Shown piece by piece: positions 56,270 to 64,000 of a DNA stretch of 64,000 bases; the first letter of the stretch is position 1; each line of letters begins with the position of its first letter. The stretch lies in assembly GCA_016795545.1 (NCBI GenBank), contig JAEUGX010000092.1:62001-126000 (forward strand), given 5' to 3'. The notes below the pieces were generated by a model. It was not told where the DNA came from, searched no databases, and saw only the letters and a list, made by a program, of their open reading frames with translations. Made by a program: the position numbers and the translations under genes. Origin of the DNA: Opitutaceae bacterium (GTDB taxonomy: Bacteria > Verrucomicrobiota > Verrucomicrobiia > Opitutales > Opitutaceae).

Positions 56270-56902
56270 CTAGTGCTGGTCGAGCGAGCGCCAGAGATAC
56301 CAGCTCGCCACCGTGCGGTACGGCTGCCAGCGGCGCGCGTGCCGAAGGATCGCCGCGGGCGTGGGGTCCCGGCGCCGGGCGTAGGCGCGACGAAAGGCGA
56401 GGCGGATGGCAAAGTCGCCCGTCGGCATGACGTCCGGGCGGCCCAGGTAAAAAATCAGCAGCATGTGGACCGTCCACGGCCCGATGCCGCGCACCGCCGT
56501 CAGCCGCGCCAGCAACTCGTCGTCGCTCAGCCGGCGGGCCTCGGCCAGAGCCGGCACGGTGCCGGCCTGGCACTTGGCCGCGAGGTCGCGGGCGGCGCGC
56601 AGCTTGTTGGCCGACAGCCCCGCCGCCCGCAGGGCCGCGTCGGGGGTGCGCGCCAGCGCTTCCGGGCGCAGGCCGCCCCGGCCGGCCAGCACGGCGCGCA
56701 CCCGGCCGTGGATGGTGCCGGCCGCCTTCGCGTGCAGCTGCTGGTAGACGATGGAGCGCAGCAGCGCCTCGAAGAGGCTGCGGGCGGGCTGCAGCTGGAG
56801 CGCGAAGGGGCCGACCCGGCCGGCGAGCGCGTCCATCACCGGATCGCGGTCCCGGACGTGGGCCACCGCCGCGGCGGGATCGAATTGCAGGCGGGGTTTC
56901 AC
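56270..56902 (-). CDS. DNA-3-methyladenine glycosylase (HhH-GPD)
   Basis: A 210-aa AlkA/Mag-type glycosylase that removes alkylated purines. The hairpin is AVRGIGPWTVHMLL and the catalytic Asp is in MPTGDFAIR. It starts with GTG 56902, overlapping the ogt stop (GTGA), so the two alkylation-repair enzymes are translationally coupled. The frame remains open far upstream but that is a shadow of other genes. Confidence 0.9.
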   Translation of the reverse strand: MKPRLQFDPAAAVAHVRDRDPVMDALAGRVGPFALQLQPARSLFEALLRSIVYQQLHAKAAGTIHGRVRAVLAGRGGLRPEALARTPDAALRAAGLSANKLRAARDLAAKCQAGTVPALAEARRLSDDELLARLTAVRGIGPWTVHMLLIFYLGRPDVMPTGDFAIRLAFRRAYARRRDPTPAAILRHARRWQPYRTVASWYLWRSLDQH

Positions 56903-57423
56903 TCCGACAGCAGCTCGGCGCCTTCCAGCGCGAGCAGGCGGGTCTTGGTGCGCACCCCGCCGGGAGCCGAGAACCCCGTCATCTTGTCGCTGGCGGAGAC
57001 CACGCGGTGGCACGGCACGATGAGCGGCCATGGGTTGGTGGCCAGGGCCACGCCGACGGCCCGCGCCGCCTCGTGGCCGAGCGCCATGAGCCGGGCGATG
57101 TCGCCGTAGCTTTTTTTGTAGCCGGGACGGATCGCCAGCGTGTGCCGGTAAACGGCCTCCTGGAAGTCGGTCACGCGCGACCAGTCGAGGCGGGTGTCGG
57201 CGAAGTCCTGGATCCGGCCCGCCAGGTGCTGCTGCACGCGGGCGACGATCTCCTGCACCCAGGCGGGAGGTGGCTCCGGCGAGCGCTGGGTGCGGGCCTT
57301 GCGCGCGAGCTCTTGCTCGGTGCGCAGCTCGTCCGGCTCCGGCAGTTGGAAGCCGGTGAGCCCCGTGTCGTTCCAGGCGATGCCGCAGAGGCCGAAGGGC
57401 GTCGGGAAGAGCGTGTGCGGCAT
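56899..57423 (-). CDS. ogt: methylated-DNA-protein cysteine methyltransferase
   Basis: A 174-aa suicide repair protein that takes methyl groups from O6-methylguanine. The acceptor Cys is in VPCHRVVSAS, preceded by the HTH DNA-binding region (VYRHTLAIRPGYKKSYGDIA) and ALATNPWPLI. It overlaps the glycosylase gene, giving a dedicated direct-reversal plus base-excision pair. It diverges from the dGTPase gene. Confidence 0.93.
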   Translation of the reverse strand: MPHTLFPTPFGLCGIAWNDTGLTGFQLPEPDELRTEQELARKARTQRSPEPPPAWVQEIVARVQQHLAGRIQDFADTRLDWSRVTDFQEAVYRHTLAIRPGYKKSYGDIARLMALGHEAARAVGVALATNPWPLIVPCHRVVSASDKMTGFSAPGGVRTKTRLLALEGAELLSE

Positions 57424-57529
57424 GGAGGTGGGCTAGCGGACGCCGGCGCCGGCTGCAAGCGCGCGTCCGGCCCCGGCGCGGCATAAGGCTGGCATCCTGG
57501 GAATTCTCCTGATTGTGTCGAAGAGAATC

Positions 57530-58801
57530 ATGCCGCAAAACCGCTTCTACAACGCCTTCGACCTGCAGGAGTGGGACAGCGCGCGGAAGCCGGATTACCG
57601 CAGCCCGTTCCAGATCGACCGCGACCGCATCATCCATGCGCATGCATTCCGCAAGCTCCAGTCGAAGACGCAGGTCTTCCTGTCCGGCGAGTACGATTTC
57701 TACCGGACCCGCCTCACGCACTCGATGGAGGTCGCCCAGATCGGACGCTCGATCTGCCACTACCTGCTGAGCCGTGGCGAGCCGCTGGGGGAGGACTTCT
57801 TCATCGATCCGGACCTGGTCGAGGCCTGCTGCCTGGCCCATGACATGGGGCACCCGCCGTTCGGACATTCCGGCGAACGCACGCTCCAGGAGCTGATGAA
57901 GCGGCGCGGCGGCTTCGAGGGCAACGCGCAGACGCTGCACCTGCTGTGCGAGACCATCTATCAGAACGAGTCCGGCGTGAAGGGCATGCAGCCGACGCGC
58001 GCGCTGCTGGACGGCGTCCTCAAGTACAAGAAGCTCTACACCGAGTTCGCCACGCCGCCGCTCCACCACTTCATCTACGACTCGCAGGGGCCGGTGCGCG
58101 ACTGGGTGCTGGGCGGAACGCGCCTTCCGGGCCCGCTCCTGCGGGGCGAGGCCCTCAATCATTTCAAGAGCGTGGAATGCCAGATCATGGACTGGGCCGA
58201 CGACGCCGCCTACTCGCTCAACGACATCGTCGACGGCGTGCGGGCGGGATTCCTGACCGTCGAGCGGGTCGAACGCTGGGCCGGCGCCGAGGCCGTCGGG
58301 GCGCCCGAGCAGCGCCAGCTCGATTCGCTCTTCGACGCCATTCGGAAGGACCGCCTGGAGAGCACGTTTTCCAAGAAGATCGGCGCCTTCATCCAGGCGT
58401 GCCGGCTGAAGCCGCGCGAGAATTTTATGTCCGAGAAGACCAACCGCTACCGGTTCGAGCTGCTCGTCGACGAGGCCGCGCTGCAGGAGGCGGCTTTCTT
58501 CAAGAAGATGGCGAACGACATCATCTTCGAGAGCCCGCAGCTGGAGCAGCTGGAGCACAAGGCCCGGGTGATCCTGATGGCGCTCTACCACGCCGTGTGG
58601 GAGAACTACGCCGAGCGCAACGAGCGCGTGATTCGCATCCTGCCGCGCAGCGTCAGCCGCCTGATCGAGGCCGAGAAGACCCAGGACGGGAAGGCCCGGC
58701 GCATCTGCGACTTCCTCTCCGGGCAGACTGACGGCATGGTGGTGCGCACGTACCGCCGCCTGTTCGACCCGGAATTCGGCAGCTTCCGCGACCTCAGCTG
58801 A
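57530..58801 (+). CDS. dgt: deoxyguanosinetriphosphate triphosphohydrolase-like protein
   Basis: A 423-aa HD-domain triphosphohydrolase that converts dGTP (or dNTPs) to deoxynucleoside and triphosphate. Metal ligands: His in RTRLTHSMEV, HD in CLAHDMGHPPFGHSGE, and Asp in DWADDAAYSLNDIVDG. ATG 57530 has an AAGAG site six bases upstream; GTG 57515 would add five residues. It diverges from ogt, which may reflect a shared stress context. Confidence 0.92.
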   Translation: MPQNRFYNAFDLQEWDSARKPDYRSPFQIDRDRIIHAHAFRKLQSKTQVFLSGEYDFYRTRLTHSMEVAQIGRSICHYLLSRGEPLGEDFFIDPDLVEACCLAHDMGHPPFGHSGERTLQELMKRRGGFEGNAQTLHLLCETIYQNESGVKGMQPTRALLDGVLKYKKLYTEFATPPLHHFIYDSQGPVRDWVLGGTRLPGPLLRGEALNHFKSVECQIMDWADDAAYSLNDIVDGVRAGFLTVERVERWAGAEAVGAPEQRQLDSLFDAIRKDRLESTFSKKIGAFIQACRLKPRENFMSEKTNRYRFELLVDEAALQEAAFFKKMANDIIFESPQLEQLEHKARVILMALYHAVWENYAERNERVIRILPRSVSRLIEAEKTQDGKARRICDFLSGQTDGMVVRTYRRLFDPEFGSFRDLS

Positions 58802-58882
58802 GCGGCGCCCGGTGGGAATTTTGGCGCGCCGTGTAAGGGCTTTGCGCTTGCCGCCCCCGGAGCCGCGGTGTGCGATGCGCGC

Positions 58883-59695
58883 ATGAACCTCGCCAAACTC
58901 GTCGGCTTCGGACTCATCATCCTCGTGCTCGTCATCGCCGCGTCGCAGGCCACCTACGTCGTCGACCCGGGATTCCGGGGCGTGCAGGTCACCCTCGGCA
59001 AGGTCAGCCACGACTTCAAGCCGGAGGGCTTCGGCACGAAGTCACCGTTCATCTCGCACATCGTTTCCATCCCCGTCCGCCAGTTGACGAGCGAGCTGGT
59101 CACCGAGTGCTACTCATCCGACCTCCAGCAGGTCGACGTCAAGCTGCGCGTGCTCTACCGGATTCCCGAGTCCTCCGTGGTCAAGATCTACACCGAGTAC
59201 GCCGGCGATCCGTTCGACAGCCTCATCGCGCCCCGCATCCAGGAGGCGCTGAAGGAGGTGGCCGCGCTGCAGAGCGCCGAGACGATCGTGAAGAAGCGCG
59301 AGGACATCAAGGTCAACTCCCTGGCCGCCGCGCGGAAGAAGGTCGGTGATATCCTGATCATCGAGGACCTCGTTGTGGAGAACATCGTCCTGTCCAAGGA
59401 GCTCGAGACCGCCATCGAATCCAAGATGGTGCAGGAGCAGGAGGCCGCCAAGGCCCGCTTCACCCAGCAGAAGGCCCAGATCGAGGCCGACACCGCCATC
59501 ATCCGCGCCAAGGGCGAGGCCGAGGCGATCCGCATCCGCGCGGAGGCCATCCGCGACAATCCCGGCCTCATCCAGCTGCAGATCGTCGAGAAGTGGGACG
59601 GGCGCTCCCCGCTGGTGGTCGGCGGCGGCTCCGCCGAGGGCGGCGGCGCCAACGTGCTGCTGCCCATCTCGCTGCCGGCCGGCGGCGGGCGCTGA
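58883..59695 (+). CDS. SPFH/prohibitin-family membrane protein
   Basis: A 270-aa protein with one N-terminal membrane helix (LVGFGLIILVLVIAASQA) and an SPFH domain (VVDPGFRGVQVTLGK, VKLRVLYRIPE). A long coiled coil (residues about 165-235) is rich in Ala, Glu and Lys, and the C-terminus is Gly-rich. It resembles prohibitins or HflC-like scaffolds of membrane microdomains. It is followed by a small two-helix membrane gene in the same direction. Confidence 0.88.
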   Translation: MNLAKLVGFGLIILVLVIAASQATYVVDPGFRGVQVTLGKVSHDFKPEGFGTKSPFISHIVSIPVRQLTSELVTECYSSDLQQVDVKLRVLYRIPESSVVKIYTEYAGDPFDSLIAPRIQEALKEVAALQSAETIVKKREDIKVNSLAAARKKVGDILIIEDLVVENIVLSKELETAIESKMVQEQEAAKARFTQQKAQIEADTAIIRAKGEAEAIRIRAEAIRDNPGLIQLQIVEKWDGRSPLVVGGGSAEGGGANVLLPISLPAGGGR

Positions 59696-59714
59696 ACCCG
59701 CGGAGGCCCCGTCC

Positions 59715-59906
59715 ATGAGCCCCGCCGCCCGCCGCTTCACCGCCGGAGCGATCGCGCTGCTGATCCTCGTGCTCCTGTGCGTGGCGTTCCCGCGGGTGCT
59801 CGCGTTCGTCGAGCTCGCCGCCCGCGAACTGCGCTACCTGTGGTGGCTGGTCCTCCTCGCCGCCATCGGCGTCTGGCTGGCGTTTTTCTTTCGGCGCCGG
59901 CCCTAG
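59715..59906 (+). CDS. small two-helix membrane protein
   Basis: A 63-aa hydrophobic protein with helices at about residues 8-30 (FTAGAIALLILVLLCVAF) and 42-58, ending in Arg-Arg-Arg-Pro. It begins 19 bp after the SPFH gene, so it is likely a partner of that protein. It is not recognisable as a known family and its reality rests on the start position and hydrophobic pattern. A GC-rich 18-bp palindrome lies just after its stop (59918-59935). Confidence 0.55.
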   Translation: MSPAARRFTAGAIALLILVLLCVAFPRVLAFVELAARELRYLWWLVLLAAIGVWLAFFFRRRP

Positions 59907-59991
59907 CGCACGGTGCGGCGCCGCGCGCGCGGCGCGGGAGACAAATTCCGCGTTGCTCTTTGCCAGGGGGTAAACTTATTCAGGCGGTTTC

Positions 59992-61443
59992 ATGGCGCAC
60001 GACTGGCTCAAGGGAATTCAGGACCACTACGACATCGTGGTGGTGGGCAGCGGCTTGGGCGGGCTCACCGGCGCCAATGTGCTCGCGAAGTGCGGGCACA
60101 AGGTGCTGCTGCTGGAGCACCATTACCAGTTGGGCGGGTTGGCGACCTGGTTCACGCGGAAGGGCGGGCACATCTTCGATATTTCGCTGCACGGCTTCCC
60201 GATCGGGATGATCAAGTCCGTGCGCAAGTACTGGAGCCAGAACATCGCGGACTCGATCGTGCAGCTGAAGGGCGTCCGGTTCATCAACCCGCAGTTCCAG
60301 GTCGACACGACCTTCGACAAGGAGGACTTCACCCGCATCCTGATCGAGAAGTTCAAGGTCGCCGCCGAGACCGTCGCCCGGTTTTTCCAGGACCTCCGGG
60401 CGATGAACTTCTACGACAACAGCACCGAGACGACGGGGCAGATGTTCGACCGGTATTTTCCGGGCCGGGACGACGTCAAGCGGCTGCTGATGGAGCCCAT
60501 CGCCTACGCCAACGGCTCCACGATGGACGATCCCGCCATCACCTTCGGCATCGTGTTCTCGAACTTCATGAGCAAGGGCGTGTACACGTTCCAGGGCGGG
60601 ACGGACAAGCTCATCCGGAGCATGGCCGACGAGCTCAGGGGCAACGGGGTGGAGATCCGCAAGCACGTCGTCGTGGAGAAGATCCTCACCGAGCTGCGCC
60701 ACGGCCGGCGGCAGGTGACCGGGGTCGTCGCCAACGGCCGGACGATCCGCTGCGACGCCGTCCTGTCCAATTCCAACGTCAAGAACACCGTGCTGCGCCT
60801 GGCCGGCGAGGAGCACTTCGCGCCCGAGTTCGTCGCGCAGGCCAAGGCCGTGCGGGTCAACAGCAGCTCCTGCCAGGTCTACCTCGGCATCCGCAAGGGC
60901 GAGACCCTGCCGCACATCGGCGACCTCGTCTTCACGTCGGACGAGCCCGTGTTCTCCAGCGAAAAGCTGGTCGACCTGCACACGACGAGCCGCACCTTCT
61001 CGATGTATTATCCCGACACCCGTCCGGGCTCCGACCGGTACACGGTGGTGGTGTCGCTGAACGCCCGCTACGACGACTGGAACCGCCTGTCGCCGGAGGA
61101 CTACGCGGTGCACAAGCAGCGCCTGATCGACGAGTCGATCCTGACCCTGGAGCGGTTCATTCCCGGCGTGCGGGCGAAGATCGACTGGATGGAGGCGGCC
61201 ACGCCGCGCACGATTGAATATTACACCCGGCACTGGGCGGGGACCTCCTTCGGCACGAAGTTCGAGGGCCTGAAGGTCTCCATGGACCTGCCGGCGCAGC
61301 TGCCCGGCCTGTACCATGCCGGCTCGGTCGGCATCATCATGTCCGGCTGGCTCGGGACGATCAACTACGGCGTCATTGTCGCCAACCAGATTGACAAGGC
61401 CCTGACGGCCCGCCGCCGGGCGGCGGTCGTGGCAAGCGCCTGA
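59992..61443 (+). CDS. FAD-dependent oxidoreductase, phytoene-desaturase-like
   Basis: A 483-aa flavoprotein. The dinucleotide-binding motif is [19 protein letters not shown] (residues about 13-31) followed by [19 protein letters not shown], typical of COG1233 (CrtI, carotenoid isomerase, retinol-saturase relatives), and the C-terminal FAD signature is [21 protein letters not shown]. These enzymes remove or add hydrogens across polyene chains. It leads a run of five codirectional genes towards oleA-oleB, with 6 bp to the dehydratase. The substrate is not known. Confidence 0.86.
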   Translation: MAHDWLKGIQDHYDIVVVGSGLGGLTGANVLAKCGHKVLLLEHHYQLGGLATWFTRKGGHIFDISLHGFPIGMIKSVRKYWSQNIADSIVQLKGVRFINPQFQVDTTFDKEDFTRILIEKFKVAAETVARFFQDLRAMNFYDNSTETTGQMFDRYFPGRDDVKRLLMEPIAYANGSTMDDPAITFGIVFSNFMSKGVYTFQGGTDKLIRSMADELRGNGVEIRKHVVVEKILTELRHGRRQVTGVVANGRTIRCDAVLSNSNVKNTVLRLAGEEHFAPEFVAQAKAVRVNSSSCQVYLGIRKGETLPHIGDLVFTSDEPVFSSEKLVDLHTTSRTFSMYYPDTRPGSDRYTVVVSLNARYDDWNRLSPEDYAVHKQRLIDESILTLERFIPGVRAKIDWMEAATPRTIEYYTRHWAGTSFGTKFEGLKVSMDLPAQLPGLYHAGSVGIIMSGWLGTINYGVIVANQIDKALTARRRAAVVASA

Positions 61444-61449
61444 AGGCTC

Positions 61450-61899
61450 ATGCACGAAATCGAGCAGCTCATCCCGCATCGCCCCCCGTTCCTGTTCGTG
61501 GACGCGATCGTCTCGCACGAGGGGGAGACGCTGGTCGCGCGCCGCACCTGGCGGGCCGAGGAGGATTTCTACCGGGGCCATTATCCCGGCGCGCCGATCA
61601 CCCCGGGCGTGCTGCTCTGCGAGGCGGTGTTCCAGGCCGGCGCGCTGCTGATGGCCCGGCTGATGCAGGGCGAGGCGGGCGGGCAGGGGGGCGGCGTGCC
61701 CCTGCTGACCAAGGTATCGGACGTCCGTTTCCGGCTCCCCGTCTATCCCGGCGACACAACCACGATCGAGGTCCGGCGCAAGGAGACGGTCGGGGGCTTC
61801 CATTTCATCAGCGGCAGCATGCGCAACGGCGACCGGCGCGTCCTGAACGTCGAGTTTTCCGTGGCGTGGAAGCGTCCCGAGGGAGCGCCGGCCTCATGA
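61450..61899 (+). CDS. FabZ-like 3-hydroxyacyl-ACP dehydratase
   Basis: A 149-aa hot-dog protein. It begins IEQLIPHRPPFLFVDAI and has the active-site GHYPGAPITPGVLLCEAV with the catalytic His and Glu. That is the FabZ/FabA-type signature, so a fatty-acyl dehydratase activity is likely. It overlaps the FabI-like gene by ATGA. Its position in an ole neighbourhood, away from the main fatty-acid cluster, suggests a dedicated chain. Confidence 0.88.
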   Translation: MHEIEQLIPHRPPFLFVDAIVSHEGETLVARRTWRAEEDFYRGHYPGAPITPGVLLCEAVFQAGALLMARLMQGEAGGQGGGVPLLTKVSDVRFRLPVYPGDTTTIEVRRKETVGGFHFISGSMRNGDRRVLNVEFSVAWKRPEGAPAS

Positions 61900-62732
61900 G
61901 CGATTTCCTGGGAGTCGCCGGCCGCACCTTCCTGGTCCTGGGCGTGGCCAACCGGAAGAGCGTCGCGTGGTTCATCGCGCGCTCGCTGGAGGAGCAGGGC
62001 GCGCAGGTGGTTTTCAGCGTCCGTTCCGAGGCCCGGAAGCAGTCGCTGGCGACCCTGCTGGCGGGCCGTCCGGTCTTTGTCTGCGACGTCGAGGAGGAAG
62101 GCGCCTGCGCGCGGCTGGCCGCCGCGGTCGCCGCCGCGGGCCACGCGCCGTTGCAGGGCGTCGTGCACTCCATCGCGTTCGCCAGCTACCGGGACGGCTT
62201 CAAGCCCTTCCATGAAACCCCGCGCCGGGACTTTCTCCAGGCCACGGCGATCTCGGCCTTCTCGCTCGTGGAGCTCGCCCGCGCGCTGAAGCCGCACCTC
62301 GCCCGCGACGCCTCGGTGGTGACGATCGGGATCTCGTCGCTGACCGTCACGCCGGACAACTACGGCTACATGGGCCCGATCAAGGCCGCGCTGGAGTCCT
62401 CGAGCCGCTTCTTGGCGAAGTCGTTCAGCGCGGACTCGGAGGTGCGCTTCAACGTGCTCGGGGCGGGGCCCCTCAAGACCAGTGCGTCCGCCGGCATCCC
62501 CGGCTACCTGGAGAGCTACCTTTATTCGGAGCGGCTGACCTTCCGGAAGCGGAACCTCGACACGCAGGAGGTGGCCAACGCCGCGCTGTTCCTGCTCAGC
62601 CCGCGCAGCAGCGGACTGAACGGCACCACGCTGGTGGTCGACGCCGGCCTCGGAGCAAATTTCTACGACCAGGATATCATCCGGCTCGCCATGCGGCCGG
62701 AATCCGCGCCCAAGCCGGGAGGGACGGCGTGA
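61896..62732 (+). CDS. FabI-like enoyl-ACP reductase
   Basis: A 278-aa short-chain dehydrogenase of the FabI class: FLVLGVANRKSVAWFIARSLEEQGAQV (pieces FLVLGVANRKSVAW and ARSLEEQGA) at the N-terminus, HSIAFASY in the middle and the catalytic Tyr-Lys in NYGYMGPIKAALESS. The first tyrosine of the FabI active site (Tyr146 of E. coli) aligns with Ile, so the pocket differs from typical FabI. It overlaps the dehydratase gene by 4 bp and precedes oleA by 25 bp. Confidence 0.86.
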   Translation: MSDFLGVAGRTFLVLGVANRKSVAWFIARSLEEQGAQVVFSVRSEARKQSLATLLAGRPVFVCDVEEEGACARLAAAVAAAGHAPLQGVVHSIAFASYRDGFKPFHETPRRDFLQATAISAFSLVELARALKPHLARDASVVTIGISSLTVTPDNYGYMGPIKAALESSSRFLAKSFSADSEVRFNVLGAGPLKTSASAGIPGYLESYLYSERLTFRKRNLDTQEVANAALFLLSPRSSGLNGTTLVVDAGLGANFYDQDIIRLAMRPESAPKPGGTA

Positions 62733-62757
62733 GCGCGCTCGCGGCCGGCGGCATCCG

Positions 62758-63792
62758 ATGAAGTTCGCGCACGCCTGCATCGAATCGCTCGCGGCGGTGC
62801 TGCCGGACGAGGTCTGGACGTCGGCGGAAATCGAGGCGCGACTGCGCCCGCTGTACGAGCGGCTGAAGCTGCCGGAAGGGCGGCTGGAGCTGATGACCGG
62901 CATCCGCGAGCGCCGCATGTGGGCGGCCGGCACGCGGCCTTCGGCGGCCAGCGCCCGCGCGGGACGGGCCGTGCTGGCCCGGTCCGCGTTCCGGCCCGAG
63001 CAGATCGAGGTCTTCCTGCACTGCGCCGTGTCGCGCGACATGCTCGAGCCGGCCACGGCTTCGTTTGCCCACCATCTGGCCGGGCTCGGCCCGCGCACCC
63101 AGGTGTTCGACCTGTCCAACGCCTGCCTCGGATTCCTCAACGGGCTGGTGACCCTCGCCGCGATGATCGATTCAGGGCAGATTCGGTGCGGCATGGTCGT
63201 GGCGGGGGAGAACGGCCGGCCCCTGGTGGAACGCACCATCGACCACCTGCTGGCGGGCGATCTCAGCCGCAACCAGATCAAGCCTTACTTCGCCAACCTG
63301 ACCATCGGTTCGGGGGCCGTGGGCGCCATCGTATGCCACGAGGACCTGCTGCCGCCGGGCCCGCGGCACCGGCTGCTGGCCGGCGCCTGCCTGGCCGCCA
63401 CCCGGCACAGCGAGCTCTGCCAGGGCGACACGGCGGGCGAAGGCCTGCAGATGGAGACCGATTCCGAGCAGCTGCTCGCCGCCGGGGTGCAGGTCGCCGC
63501 CGACACCTGGCGGGACTTCGAGCGGGAAACCGGCTGGACGCGGTCGACGCCGGATCGCTTCATCTGCCACCAGGTGGGCAGCGCGCATCGCCGGAAGCTC
63601 TACGAGACGCTGGGCCTCGACCTGGAACGTGATTTCTCGACCTTCGAGTTCCTCGGCAACACGGGCTCGGCGGCGCTGCCGACCGCCCTGGCGCTGGCCG
63701 TCGAACGCGGGGAGCTGAAGCCCGGGCAGAAGGCCGCGCTCCTGGGCATCGGCAGCGGCATCAACAGCCTGATGCTCGCAGTGGAGTGGTGA
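62758..63792 (+). CDS. oleA: OleA, thiolase-type acyl-CoA condensing enzyme
   Basis: A 344-aa member of the OleA branch of the KAS III-like thiolase superfamily: it joins two acyl-CoAs head-to-head to a beta-ketoacid in long-chain olefin synthesis. Catalytic Cys123 in NACLGF, His271 in CHQV and Asn301 in GNTGS are present, and the OleA-specific Glu97 lies in SRDMLEPATA. The C-terminus ALLGIGSGINSLML is also OleA-like. It is followed 4 bp later by the oleB homologue, the standard oleA-oleB order. Confidence 0.93.
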   Translation: MKFAHACIESLAAVLPDEVWTSAEIEARLRPLYERLKLPEGRLELMTGIRERRMWAAGTRPSAASARAGRAVLARSAFRPEQIEVFLHCAVSRDMLEPATASFAHHLAGLGPRTQVFDLSNACLGFLNGLVTLAAMIDSGQIRCGMVVAGENGRPLVERTIDHLLAGDLSRNQIKPYFANLTIGSGAVGAIVCHEDLLPPGPRHRLLAGACLAATRHSELCQGDTAGEGLQMETDSEQLLAAGVQVAADTWRDFERETGWTRSTPDRFICHQVGSAHRRKLYETLGLDLERDFSTFEFLGNTGSAALPTALALAVERGELKPGQKAALLGIGSGINSLMLAVEW

Positions 63793-63796
63793 ACCG

Positions 63797-64000
63797 ATGG
63801 GCCCGCGTTTTCCCCACTGGCTGCAATCCCTTTATCCTTTCGAGCCGCAACGGTTCGATACCGGACGCGGCGTCATGAGTTACCTCGACGAGGGGACCGG
63901 CGACGAGGCCGTCGTGATGGTGCACGGCAACCCCACTTGGTCCTTTTTCTACCGTCACCTGGTGCTGGGGCTGAGGGGCCGGATCCGCTGCATCGCCGTC
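63797..64000 (+). CDS. oleB: OleB-like alpha/beta hydrolase (cut by window edge)
   Basis: The first 68 codons of a haloalkane-dehalogenase-like hydrolase. MVHGNPTWSFFYRHL is the oxyanion and HGNP motif of the OleB family, which decarboxylates the beta-lactone intermediate to the olefin. It begins directly after oleA. The catalytic Asp and His fall outside the window; oleC and oleD would be expected beyond. Confidence 0.82.
   Translation, partial: MGPRFPHWLQSLYPFEPQRFDTGRGVMSYLDEGTGDEAVVMVHGNPTWSFFYRHLVLGLRGRIRCIAV

Noticed and set aside
56270..59011. A 913-codon frame on the minus strand
   Set aside because: Only its last 210 codons encode a real protein (the glycosylase). The rest runs antisense to dgt and across ogt and has no recognisable domain.
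59918..59935. An 18-bp perfect GC palindrome (GCGCCGCGCGCGCGGCGC)
   Set aside because: It could be a weak terminator after the small membrane gene, but there is no U-tract and alternating GC of this kind arises easily in GC-rich DNA.

Overview
This is GC-rich, gene-dense bacterial chromosome with short intergenic gaps and no insertion sequences, tRNA, rRNA or CRISPR that I could recognise. The mix of genes points to a Verrucomicrobiota member, most likely of the Opitutales type: fabH-plsX-rpmF, a sigma-54/serine-threonine-kinase pair, an IHF-like protein, monomeric NADP-isocitrate dehydrogenase, DUF5069 proteins and an oleA-oleB hydrocarbon cluster. This assignment is inference from gene content; no rRNA is present to confirm it.

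Layout. 1-9.6 kb: fatty-acid initiation (fabH, plsX, rpmF), undecaprenyl-PP phosphatase, trpD-glmM, a TPR protein, an MFS carrier and a fused two-domain Fe-type ABC permease. 9.7-14.2 kb: an outer-membrane-type protein followed by a complete Mn/Fe-type ABC importer (binding protein, ATPase, two permeases); a DtxR/MntR-like operator lies in the divergent region before it. 14.2-21.1 kb: secreted adenosine deaminase, amidohydrolase, amidase, and an NMT1/THI5-type ABC importer with a RidA protein, which together look like uptake and deamination of a nitrogenous compound. 21.1-26.0 kb: N-acetylglutamate synthase, proS-clpS-DUF2017, then a 181-nt structured RNA that I read as 6S RNA with its own promoter. 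26.0-30.2 kb: family-B DNA polymerase and a polytopic membrane protein. 30.3-38.9 kb: molybdenum hydroxylase (IorAB type), two DUF5069 proteins, a TonB-C protein behind a consensus sigma-54 promoter, isocitrate dehydrogenase, a triple-repeat lipoprotein and YqhA. 39-46.7 kb: enolase, an ankyrin protein, two receiver-only response regulators, rpoN with a Ser/Thr kinase, an A-type Fe-S carrier, MenG and an IHF-like protein. 46.7-59.9 kb: hisS, a lipase-like hydrolase, M13 peptidase, cdd, kbl, a SatD/DUF3307 pair preceded by two matched palindromic operators, tdh, MgtE, two alkylation-repair genes, dGTPase and an SPFH protein. 60-64 kb: a co-directional run of FAD oxidoreductase, FabZ-like dehydratase, FabI-like reductase, OleA and the start of OleB, cut by the window end.

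The most interesting items are the oleAB cluster with its unusual reductive and desaturase-like neighbours, the shared metal-responsive operator, the paired SatD operators, the sigma-54 promoter on a TonB-like gene, and the 6S RNA candidate.
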